Source: Aeoliella mucimassa
GTDB taxonomy: Bacteria; Planctomycetota; Planctomycetia; Pirellulales; Lacipirellulaceae
DNA: 64,000 nt
Direction of reading: 5' to 3'
Assembly: GCF_007748035.1 (NCBI RefSeq)
Contig: NZ_CP036278.1
Location: 5,518,001 to 5,582,000, forward strand
This document shows, in pieces, positions 26,809 through 33,662 of the stretch (positions are counted from its first letter, which is position 1; each line of letters starts with the position of its first letter). The notes beneath the pieces are model-generated. The model was not told the origin of the DNA and did not search any database. It was given only the letters and a program-made list of their open reading frames with translations. Position numbers and translations under genes: made by a program.

Positions 26809-26927
26809 CTCCGTTTATGTGGTGGGCGGAACACTGGTGGTATGGCATGACGATTGCTATTGTGTTTCATTTTTTTGCTTGGTTCTCGAAGGGGGGCCGC
26901 TGGTCATCTTGGTGGAGTAAAGCTTAA
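26805..26927 (+). CDS. 40-residue phage membrane protein
   Basis: A short gene starting at ATG 26805, overlapping the rep stop by four bases, with an excellent GGAAGGAG site at 26791-26798. The peptide opens MTPFMWWAEHWWYG, has one hydrophobic helix (MTIAIVFHFFAWF) and a basic, Trp-rich tail. Size and topology resemble the minor coat proteins pVII/pIX of filamentous phages. The role is inferred from size, helix and position. Confidence 0.7.
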   Translation: MTPFMWWAEHWWYGMTIAIVFHFFAWFSKGGRWSSWWSKA

Positions 26928-26950
26928 ACAGCCGAACCGCGGCCGGCTGT
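26928..26950 (+). other. Hairpin between the small membrane gene and the coat gene
   Basis: A 7-bp stem (26928-26934 with 26944-26950, 9-base loop) right after a stop codon and 45 bases before the coat gene. It could be an mRNA processing or stabilising element favouring coat expression. Confidence 0.4.
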
Positions 26951-26994
26951 ATTTGGATGCCGCGGGATTGTCAGGGGCGATAAGGTGTCGAGTT

Positions 26995-27309
26995 ATGTTT
27001 TCTGGTGCAAAGAGTTTGGTATTAGGTGCGTTGTCGAAGGGCGTTGGTGTTCTTCGGCGGGCGTCGTCGGCGTGCAATAGCGTTGCTGGCCGGGTCTGTA
27101 CTGCCGTGGCGGCATTCTTCGGTTTGCAGATGGGCGTGGCATCTGCCTCCGATCCTCTGATTCCTGATTCCGGTGTGGATATTGGGGCCTTCATCAGTGA
27201 GGGTATTACCAAAATGGGCTCGGTCGTTGCCGTGGCCGTTGGTGGTATGTTCGCGTTTCTGATTGTCCGTTACGCCATGAAGTGGGCGATGCGGGCTTTG
27301 GGTCGCTAG
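26995..27309 (+). CDS. Major coat protein (pVIII-like) precursor
   Basis: 104 residues. A 51-residue leader with basic and hydrophobic parts ends GVASA, a signal-peptidase-I site. The mature part would be 53 residues: an acidic, amphipathic front (SDPLIPDSGVDIGAF), one transmembrane helix (VVAVAVGGMFAFLIV) and a basic tail (RYAMKWAMRALGR). That is the exact architecture of class I/II inovirus major coat proteins, which pack around the ssDNA with the basic end. The ATG at 26995 follows AAGG. A terminator lies immediately downstream, as after gene VIII of Ff phages. Confidence 0.85.
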   Translation: MFSGAKSLVLGALSKGVGVLRRASSACNSVAGRVCTAVAAFFGLQMGVASASDPLIPDSGVDIGAFISEGITKMGSVVAVAVGGMFAFLIVRYAMKWAMRALGR

Positions 27310-27348
27310 GCCAAGCTGAGGGTGGGTGTCGGTCGTCTTTGTCCATTC

Positions 27349-27373
27349 AGCGGGCGGCACCCGCTCTTTTTTT
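27349..27373 (+). terminator. Central terminator after the coat gene
   Basis: Stem AGCGGG/CCCGCT (27349-27354 with 27360-27365), loop CGGCA, then C and seven T (27367-27373). Textbook intrinsic terminator 40 bases after the coat stop. It would give a short abundant coat mRNA and lower expression of the downstream minor-protein genes. Confidence 0.92.
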
Positions 27374-27386
27374 CCAAGGTGTTTTG

Positions 27387-27536
27387 ATGACTGAGACCCA
27401 GGCGGACACGATTATCGAACTGTTGGAGACGATCCAGTTTTTCGCTGAGGTCTGTGCTATGGTGCTGTCCTTCATCTCTGGCTTCGTGTCGTGGCGTTTG
27501 ATCGTTTACGCGAAAAATCATAAGGATATTTGGTAA
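27387..27536 (+). CDS. 49-residue phage membrane protein
   Basis: Starts at ATG 27387 behind AAGG and ends overlapping the next ATG (TAATG). An acidic front (MTETQADTIIELLETIQF) precedes one hydrophobic helix (AEVCAMVLSFISGFVSW) and a short basic tail. It could be a pVII/pIX-like tip protein or a second small coat protein. An in-frame extension upstream runs through the terminator and is rejected. Confidence 0.7.
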   Translation: MTETQADTIIELLETIQFFAEVCAMVLSFISGFVSWRLIVYAKNHKDIW

Positions 27537-28411
27537 TGCGTGCCCTTCTCTGTACTCTGTGTGTGCTGTCCGCCTCGGTGGGTTTCGCGAACGAATACGA
27601 TGACGTTGCTGCGACCGCCCTGGCCCGTGCGGATATGATCGCCGTTCCTCCTGGTGCCACGGTGATTGGCGACCAACCCAATATCGACGATTCCGATACG
27701 ATTCAGTGGGATGGCGGGTTGTCCTTCAGCGGTAATACGGTGTTGGATTGGCCCCAGACGTTTAACGACGGCCTTGGTTTCGTCTTGGTACGGTTTAAGG
27801 CGAATACCGAGCAGCCGGAGGGGTGGAGTTCGAATATTCGGTGCGTGCTTGATATGACGACTGGCGGCTCACAGCCGGTCGGTATTTTTCTGTCGGTGAA
27901 TCCGAATGGGAATAACGGCATTGCAAAGGGCAATCTGGTTATGTGGCGACGGAGCGATGACCAGAGCAGTTGGATCACCGCTGATTTGGGTCCGTGCACA
28001 GACGGCGAGTTTCATACGGTGATGTTGGGTTGTGCCCCAGACCCGGAGGGTGGGTATGGTGTGTTTGCAAATCACGAGAATGAGGGATTGTGGTATATGA
28101 CGATGGGTGCACCAGTCCCCGGCCTCATGGAAGTGGGGGGGGACTCGTCACATGTGTCTCGCTTCTTTGGTGGTGTCATTTCCGATGTGCTTGTCAGCCG
28201 TGTTATTCCCCCATTGGAGACTTCTAATCAGTTATTTGATGGACCAGAAACCTTCGTGGGGTCGTTCGGGGAGGGCGGCCGACAGAGTGGGTTTCCAGCC
28301 TGGGAAACTTCGGAAACTCGCCGCACCGGGGGTCATCGAGGCGCCGCCGTCGGTCCGTCTAAGGTGGGGAAGACCAAGGGTTACCGTATTCAGCGAGGTG
28401 GGCGGCGTTAA
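27536..28411 (+). CDS. Adsorption protein, N-terminal part: signal peptide and LamG-like domain
   Basis: 291 residues from ATG 27536. It begins with a signal peptide (MRALLCTLCVLSASVGFA). Residues ~35-235 resemble a concanavalin/LamG sandwich, ending in the typical closing strand FFGGVISDVLVSRVI. After ~residue 240 the sequence turns into Arg/Gly-rich nonsense (ETSETRRTGGHRG...) and stops, while the +1 frame carries protein-like sequence from the same point into the next gene. This strongly suggests a frameshift near 28255-28330, so the true product is probably one protein of about 710 residues ending at 29666. Confidence 0.7.
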   Translation: MRALLCTLCVLSASVGFANEYDDVAATALARADMIAVPPGATVIGDQPNIDDSDTIQWDGGLSFSGNTVLDWPQTFNDGLGFVLVRFKANTEQPEGWSSNIRCVLDMTTGGSQPVGIFLSVNPNGNNGIAKGNLVMWRRSDDQSSWITADLGPCTDGEFHTVMLGCAPDPEGGYGVFANHENEGLWYMTMGAPVPGLMEVGGDSSHVSRFFGGVISDVLVSRVIPPLETSNQLFDGPETFVGSFGEGGRQSGFPAWETSETRRTGGHRGAAVGPSKVGKTKGYRIQRGGRR

Positions 28412-29666
28412 AACCTACCAGTATGTGCATCCGGTGGAGGCGAACTCCTCGGATAATACGTTTGCTCGGGTTTTTGTGGCTCGGACTGAGTGGCGGATCG
28501 CGGGAGAATGGCACTTTAAGGAGAAGTATTGGGAGATTGCTCAGGGAGCATCTACCGATGAGTGGCAGGAAGTCGACACGGTGACCTATACGACCAGCGG
28601 GCCACCGGTCGGCTTTGAAAACGGCGAAGACTGGTACAACTCGTGCGATATCGATGGCGATGGGCTACCGAATAGTCAGGATGGCGACATTGACGACGAT
28701 GGCTTACCTAATTCGGTCGACGATGACGACGACGGCGACGGTATCCGCGACGAAATGGACGAGTTTCCGCACGGGAACCCAGTGTGCGGTGGCGGTGACA
28801 TGGATGGCGACGGTGTCGGAAATTGCGAGGATGGCGACGTTGACGGCGACGGTATTCCAAATTCGGAAGATGACGATGATGACGGCGATGGAAGCCCCGA
28901 CGCGGAAGACGAGTTCCCCCGCGGGCAAGACTGCTCCGAAGAACCGGACCCGGACCCGGAGCCAACGCCGCCGTGGTGGCAGCCGCCCGGTAACGAGATC
29001 GAGCGGGAAACAGTCATAGTCTTTCCACCTGGGGATATCGACGGCGATGGCATCCCGAATCAGTTCGATGATGACGCGGACGGTGATGGGATTCCTAACT
29101 GGTCCGATCCGGATGCGGACGGTAATGGGACGGATGATGCGTACCAGGACTTTCCAGAACCTACTCCGGCTCCTGATCCGCCTATCGGTATCGATCCCCC
29201 TGGGCCTCCTCCGAGTGATCCTCCGAGCTATGATCCGCCTCCTGTATGGCCTGATCCTCCTGCTACTGGGGATTGCGATCCTTGTTATTGGCTTGAGATC
29301 ATTGCTAATGAATTGAAGTATCAGAACTCGGGTGGTGGGTTTGGTGGTGGGGCAGACACTGGAGAGGATTATTGGGCTGGCATGAGTTGGGAAGTGCCGG
29401 ATATGTCGAACCTCAATCCACCCCAGTTTGAAATACCAGATTTCTCTGGTGGCAGCGTCGGTAGTTATTACTTCGACGTGCCATTCTATAACCAGAATTT
29501 TCGTCAACGGGTCTCGGTCGATATGACTCTGAACGACTCGTTTTATTCTGAGGTGGAGGTGTTTGGTGCGGTGGACGCCTTGCGGGAGTTTGTGCGGGTG
29601 TTCTTCACGTTTTATATGATCGTGTACTTCATTCGACGTAGTGCGTACCTTTTGTTCAGGTGGTAA
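28239..29666 (+). CDS. Adsorption protein (pIII-like), C-terminal part: thrombospondin type 3 repeats and membrane anchor
   Basis: Open from 28107 in the +1 frame relative to the previous gene; 28239 is the first reasonable ATG but has no ribosome site and no signal peptide follows. From ~28320 it reads as good protein (GVIEAPPSVRLRWGRPRVTVF). Ca2+-binding DxDGDGxxN/D repeats fill 28650-28910 and 29035-29145, followed by a Pro-rich linker with PPGPPPSDPPSYDPPP. The C-terminus has a hydrophobic helix (VRVFFTFYMIVYFI) and a basic end. This is the architecture of a filamentous phage receptor-binding minor coat protein: exported, extended, C-terminally anchored. Most likely the second half of a frameshifted gene. 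Confidence 0.72.
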   Translation: MDQKPSWGRSGRAADRVGFQPGKLRKLAAPGVIEAPPSVRLRWGRPRVTVFSEVGGVKTYQYVHPVEANSSDNTFARVFVARTEWRIAGEWHFKEKYWEIAQGASTDEWQEVDTVTYTTSGPPVGFENGEDWYNSCDIDGDGLPNSQDGDIDDDGLPNSVDDDDDGDGIRDEMDEFPHGNPVCGGGDMDGDGVGNCEDGDVDGDGIPNSEDDDDDGDGSPDAEDEFPRGQDCSEEPDPDPEPTPPWWQPPGNEIERETVIVFPPGDIDGDGIPNQFDDDADGDGIPNWSDPDADGNGTDDAYQDFPEPTPAPDPPIGIDPPGPPPSDPPSYDPPPVWPDPPATGDCDPCYWLEIIANELKYQNSGGGFGGGADTGEDYWAGMSWEVPDMSNLNPPQFEIPDFSGGSVGSYYFDVPFYNQNFRQRVSVDMTLNDSFYSEVEVFGAVDALREFVRVFFTFYMIVYFIRRSAYLLFRW

Positions 29667-30007
29667 TGATGCAACTCCTCGACACGATTCAGCAGATTTT
29701 GTGGACATTAAAGTGGTTAGGAAAAACCATTTTAGATGCTTGTACTGCTCTTTTTGGTTGGGTCTGGAATTGGGTTTGGGCGTACATGCAACCTGCTTGG
29801 CAGTGGGTTCGGGATATGCTGGATGCTCTACTGCAGTACCTGCATTTCCCCGATACGACCCAATTCCTCGATCTCTATGCGGGGGCTAATTTGTGGTTAC
29901 CGCTCGACGAGTTCTTTCAGATTCTTGGTGCGTATTCGATATTCTGGGTCTCGGTTGTGTTCGTGCGTTATGTGATTAAGTTTATTCCTACCATTGGTTC
30001 TTCCTGA
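29666..30007 (+). CDS. Minor coat protein, pVI-like
   Basis: 113 residues starting at ATG 29666, overlapping the previous stop (TAATG) and ending on the zot ATG (TGATG). Trp-rich, with two or three hydrophobic segments (LFGWVWNWVWAYMQPAWQWV and ILGAYSIFWVSVVFVRYVI). In inoviruses the gene between the adsorption protein and zot encodes pVI, which closes the virion tip. No direct sequence match is claimed; the call rests on position and topology. Confidence 0.7.
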   Translation: MMQLLDTIQQILWTLKWLGKTILDACTALFGWVWNWVWAYMQPAWQWVRDMLDALLQYLHFPDTTQFLDLYAGANLWLPLDEFFQILGAYSIFWVSVVFVRYVIKFIPTIGSS

Positions 30008-31530
30008 TGTTCGAAAGTTCCTGGACTAGTTTTTGTGTCGTCTTCATTACAGGTGCACCTGGGGCGGGGAAATCCTATTGCTGTGTCTATGATCTTTTTC
30101 AGCGTCTTAAAGAACACGAAGGGCCTGTTGTTACGAATTTACCGCTCAAGGTTGAGGAGTTCAGCGGAGCAGTCAGTAAAGCAACAGGCCGAGAACTGGA
30201 ATCGGTTAAGGATCAACTCATTCTTATACCGCAAACGGTGCTTGCAAATTGGAAAGAGGGAAATTCGAGCCCGGCCGAGTTGAGGGAGTCGCCGTGGTTG
30301 GTGGGTTTGGAGACGGTTAAGGGTGCTGTCTTTATTCTCGATGAATGCCATTTGTTTTATCCGGCGTCTGATCCGTCGCGGAAAACGCTGTGGGAGTCGT
30401 GGTTAGGCGAAGTGCGGCATGAGGAATGGGCAGGTGTGTACTTTGTTAGTCAGGATCAAAGTAAGGTTGGTCCTGCAATCAAAATTCACTCGGAGCTTCG
30501 TTATGAGTTAACGAAAGCAGATAAGCTCCGGGACCCTTGGTTTGGTATCGAACTTGGTCTGTGGTGGGAGGTCATCGCGTCCTTTACTGGTGATTACTGG
30601 CTGAGTGTACAGGTTGTTCAGTTTCGTCGTCAGATGGGGAAAATGAGAGAGGACGGCGTAAGGTTATCGCGATTGATGCCGTTTTATTTCGATCTGTATG
30701 AGTCGTTGTCTGCGACGGGTGGAGGTACCTCGTCGAAGCAGGCGGCCACGATGTTACTTGAGCATCAAAAGCGGCCGGTGTTCTGGTTTGAGGAAAGGAA
30801 CGGCCGCAAGTGGATGCCGACGTGGCTCTGGTTCTTGCGGCGTACGTGGGTTCGCGTTACGTCGCGGCTGGTGTTGGTGGCTGTTGTCGGGTGGTTGTGT
30901 TTTGGTGGGGGAGTAGCGTATTTGCTTGATAGCTGGATGGATGGCTCTAAGTCGATGATGGCAGCGAACGCCGAGGAACAATCCGTGGAAAAGGTTATTC
31001 GTTTGGATGGCGAGAAGGGCACCCGGTCTTTTTCAACGGTTGGGAAAGAGTCAAAGCTGTCAGAAGCCTCGGCGGTTGAGTTTGCAGAATTGCTCAAGGG
31101 ATTACCGGAAGCGGAACGGAAAACGGTCCTCGACCAAATGAGTGTCCTCCGTGACCAGGTCGAAACCGAGAGGGCAAGGATTCGGGCGGAACGCGAAGCG
31201 GAAGAAGAAGCACGAGAAAAGAGGCGTCGCTCAATCCGAGTGGTAGCGATCGATGGGAAGCGGGTTTGGTTGTCCGATGGATCGGACATCCGGGAGGGGG
31301 AAACAATCGTAGGAGGCGAATTTGATGGGGCGAAAATCGAGAAAGTTGATACGTGGCGGCGTCGGGTTACGTTCGATGACGGCGTTATGCTTGGCATGGG
31401 TGCCCCTTCTGGGTTGCTCGACTCTGCTAAACCTGCCGACGGCGGGAGTGGTTCGAAGCCCGCGGGAAGTTCCCCTGCGATCGGTAGGACCTCAGTTTCG
31501 GGACCTCTACCAGCAAGCTCTGGCCCGTGA
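30007..31530 (+). CDS. zot: Zot/pI filamentous phage assembly ATPase
   Basis: 507 residues. The N-terminal Zot domain shows Walker A GAPGAGKS (residues 16-23), VVTNLPLKVEEF and Walker B VFILDECHLFYP; AGVYFVSQDQSKV is also typical. A transmembrane helix lies near residues 288-306 (VLVAVVGWLCFGGGVAYLL). The periplasmic part has a coiled coil (~350-395), then VVAIDGKRVWLSDGSDIREG...VTFDDGVMLGMG, which looks like a PilP/GspC-like secretin-contact domain. pI threads the coated DNA through the inner membrane and contacts the secretin. The last 206 bases overlap the secretin gene in another frame. Confidence 0.93.
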   Translation: MFESSWTSFCVVFITGAPGAGKSYCCVYDLFQRLKEHEGPVVTNLPLKVEEFSGAVSKATGRELESVKDQLILIPQTVLANWKEGNSSPAELRESPWLVGLETVKGAVFILDECHLFYPASDPSRKTLWESWLGEVRHEEWAGVYFVSQDQSKVGPAIKIHSELRYELTKADKLRDPWFGIELGLWWEVIASFTGDYWLSVQVVQFRRQMGKMREDGVRLSRLMPFYFDLYESLSATGGGTSSKQAATMLLEHQKRPVFWFEERNGRKWMPTWLWFLRRTWVRVTSRLVLVAVVGWLCFGGGVAYLLDSWMDGSKSMMAANAEEQSVEKVIRLDGEKGTRSFSTVGKESKLSEASAVEFAELLKGLPEAERKTVLDQMSVLRDQVETERARIRAEREAEEEAREKRRRSIRVVAIDGKRVWLSDGSDIREGETIVGGEFDGAKIEKVDTWRRRVTFDDGVMLGMGAPSGLLDSAKPADGGSGSKPAGSSPAIGRTSVSGPLPASSGP

Positions 31531-32806
31531 GCCTCAAAAGGCCTCGGATGAACAGAGCCAAACGGTCACCGTCTCGGCCGATGGCATGCCGCTAGGTCAG
31601 TTCGTGCGGTGGTTGGTGGACGAAACTGGCGTGTCTGTGATTGTCGATGCCGGTGCTGAGGATCAGGAAGTGTTCGCCGAAGTCCGCGACATTCCAATCG
31701 TCGAACTCCTGAACGCAGTGGCTCGTCGCCTGGGGCTCTCTCTCCGCGAGCAAAACGGCGTCTACATCATTGGCCAGAGCCAACCGCAGGACCGCGGGGT
31801 TTTGGTGCGTCGTGTGCGTCGTCTTTCTGCCGAGCAACTGACGCAAGCCTTGCAGGTCTTTGGAGCCGAGTCGGGGCGGTCTGTCGCCTTCTCGGATGGC
31901 TTGGTCGTCGTCGGCGACAAGGTGGAAGTGTTGGCGAAAGTCGCCTCGATGCTCGATCAGGTGGAAGCAACGCCGGTGCCCGTCTGGGTGTGCGAGTTGC
32001 ATTTGGTCGGGTGGTCCCGACGTGCGGCTGAAGATTTCGGATTTGATCTGACGCCGGCCGCCGATCTGGCTTTCGGTTTTGCCGTCGGCTCCTCCGGGTT
32101 CGATCTCGATCTCGACCTCGGTGCTGCGCTCGACGGAATCTTACGAGCGGCTTCCGAGCGTTCCGACGTTCGCGTGAGTTCGGCTCCGATGTTCGTGTTG
32201 GTCGACGGGGCAACCTCTTCGGTGGTGCAAGGCGATAAGGTGCCGATCCCTCGGCAGGTGACGACCGATCAGGGCACTACGCGAACGGACGGTTACGACT
32301 TCATTCAAACTGGCACCGATGTGTCTCTGACGCTACGGGAAGTCGATCAGCGTCGGGCGTTGCTCGATCTCGAAATACGAATGTCGGACGTTCGCTCTTA
32401 CGTCGAGCTGGCTCCGGTGACCGGAGAGGAAACATTCAAGACAACGGCCGCGGTAGAAGCGGGCGGCGTCTACCTTCTTGGTGCGATCGTCAAGGACAGG
32501 GAAACCGGTGAGGATTCCGTCGGGTGGCGAACGAATGACGCTTTCTCACGTGAGGTGCATGTTGTTCAAGTGTGGTGCCGAGTTTATCGAATCGCGGGGG
32601 GTCTGTCGCAACACTCGATCGAAAAGGACAGTTACGACGCCCGCGGTTTGCTCGATGAACTCTCGCCAACTGAAGCGGGGGAAAGCTCCGAGCAAGTCCG
32701 GCCGATGTCACCGGCGGGCAAGGAAGGTGCAAGCGGCTCGGAGCCTCTTCCGCTCTTTAATAATACGGTGTTTCGTGTGAACTTTGGAAAGGATAAGAAG
32801 CCATGA
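31325..32806 (+). CDS. Phage secretin (pIV-like), lipoprotein
   Basis: 493 residues. The leader ends LAWVPLLGCSTLL, a lipobox, so the secretin is probably lipidated and may need no pilotin. An N-domain (VTVSADGMPLGQFVRWLVDET, FAEVRDIPIVELLNAVARRLGL) and N1-like domain precede a secretin core with VRVSSAPMFVLVDGATSSVVQGDKVPI and the late block VYLLGAIVKD. The start ATG 31325 lies inside zot, behind a perfect AGGAGG (31311-31316) with 8-base spacing. It forms the outer-membrane exit channel. The stop overlaps the next ATG (ATGA). Confidence 0.9.
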   Translation: MGRKSRKLIRGGVGLRSMTALCLAWVPLLGCSTLLNLPTAGVVRSPREVPLRSVGPQFRDLYQQALAREPQKASDEQSQTVTVSADGMPLGQFVRWLVDETGVSVIVDAGAEDQEVFAEVRDIPIVELLNAVARRLGLSLREQNGVYIIGQSQPQDRGVLVRRVRRLSAEQLTQALQVFGAESGRSVAFSDGLVVVGDKVEVLAKVASMLDQVEATPVPVWVCELHLVGWSRRAAEDFGFDLTPAADLAFGFAVGSSGFDLDLDLGAALDGILRAASERSDVRVSSAPMFVLVDGATSSVVQGDKVPIPRQVTTDQGTTRTDGYDFIQTGTDVSLTLREVDQRRALLDLEIRMSDVRSYVELAPVTGEETFKTTAAVEAGGVYLLGAIVKDRETGEDSVGWRTNDAFSREVHVVQVWCRVYRIAGGLSQHSIEKDSYDARGLLDELSPTEAGESSEQVRPMSPAGKEGASGSEPLPLFNNTVFRVNFGKDKKP

Positions 32807-33246
32807 GTCGTACCGATGGAGTAGCGTTCGAAACCTATGTGTACGCGAGTCCTTGTAGGTGTGAGGCTTGCGGTTCGTGGAATCAGTGTGCTAGGGGCTG
32901 TGTGGTTGGGCGTGAGTTCCTTGGGCACTGGAGCATTGCCAGCGTTATCGGGGAAGCGGAAAAGCTTTGGCTCGGGGGCCATACGCCGCTGTTCTTGCAG
33001 CAGTTCTACCGTGGCGATGGCTCTGCCGGTGTTGTCGTGCCTACGTGCGGTGCCTGTGGTAACGTCCGTGGTTTCGCGTCCGTCGGTGATGTACTCGAAA
33101 TGCTCGAAACGGACGCGGGCATGATTGTTCCCGTGCCGAACGGCCGCGGCGTCTTGCTAAACGTCCATTGGGATTACGATGACGACGTGGCGGAGTGTTT
33201 CCAGGAGCTTTACGACTTCTTGGAAGTGGGGGGCAACGATGGCTAA
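32803..33246 (+). CDS. Cys-rich phage protein of unknown function
   Basis: 147 residues from ATG 32803, overlapping the secretin stop. CRCEACGSWNQCARGC and PTCGACGNVRG suggest a metal-binding ribbon made of two separated halves. The rest is acidic at the C-terminus (HWDYDDDVAECFQELYDF). No signal peptide or helix, so it is cytoplasmic. I do not recognise it. Translationally coupled to both neighbours. Confidence 0.7.
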   Translation: MSRTDGVAFETYVYASPCRCEACGSWNQCARGCVVGREFLGHWSIASVIGEAEKLWLGGHTPLFLQQFYRGDGSAGVVVPTCGACGNVRGFASVGDVLEMLETDAGMIVPVPNGRGVLLNVHWDYDDDVAECFQELYDFLEVGGNDG

Positions 33247-33463
33247 TGAAATCACGGTTTCTGGTGAGTTGAAGCGGGCAGGGGTGACTCTTTCACCCGA
33301 TGCCGTCGGCCGCGTGGCCTTCATGGTGTGCCGACGTTGGCTCTGCACGTTCGATAGGATGCCGAAGCAAGTCCAAGGAATCTATCGTTATCCGCAAAGC
33401 TGGGGGCACGTTATTGCGGATGAGGTTCAGGAAGAATTAAGGCGGCAAGGCCGCCTCCGCTAG
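33239..33463 (+). CDS. Small basic phage protein of unknown function
   Basis: 74 residues from ATG 33239, overlapping the previous gene by eight bases. Contains a Trp/Arg-rich middle (AFMVCRRWLCTFDRMPKQV) and a helical, charged end (DEVQEELRRQGRLR). No membrane helix. Function unknown; possibly a DNA-binding regulator, given the basic character and the hairpin region directly downstream. Confidence 0.6.
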   Translation: MANEITVSGELKRAGVTLSPDAVGRVAFMVCRRWLCTFDRMPKQVQGIYRYPQSWGHVIADEVQEELRRQGRLR

Positions 33464-33485
33464 TTTCCTCTGCATGCCTGAGAAG

Positions 33486-33630
33486 GGGCTAGCCCAGCGG
33501 CAATGAGCGGAAAAGAAAATAGGCCGCGTAGCGGCTCCAATGGCAGGTGGTCTAGGTTGGGTGGCAAGGGGGTGATAGGTAGAACGCCCCCGCTGCAGGA
33601 TTGCCAGGGTCCTAACCTAGACCGCCTGCT
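33486..33630. other. Phage intergenic region with three hairpins (candidate origin or packaging signal)
   Basis: Three inverted repeats follow one another: GGGCTAGCCC (33486-33495), a 5-bp stem at 33523-33535, and a long composite hairpin. In the last, 33544-33558 pairs with 33614-33628 (15 bp, one T-G wobble), 33562-33567 with 33601-33606 (6 bp) and 33568-33572 with 33587-33591 (5 GC). No gene lies here. Clusters of hairpins in the intergenic space are how Ff-type phages encode replication origins and the packaging signal. Confidence 0.65.
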
Positions 33631-33662
33631 TTGTTCGATGTTCCCAAGGAAGGGATTAAACC

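Noticed and set aside
28107-28240. A separate start (GTG 28107 or ATG 28152) for the second half of the adsorption protein
   Set aside because: The sequence there is the off-frame reading of the LamG-like domain and there is no ribosome site; a frameshift explains it better.
30007-31530. Zot as a true enterotoxin
   Set aside because: Architecture (Walker ATPase, one helix, secretin-facing domain) and context show a phage assembly protein; toxin activity is known only for a Vibrio protein fragment.
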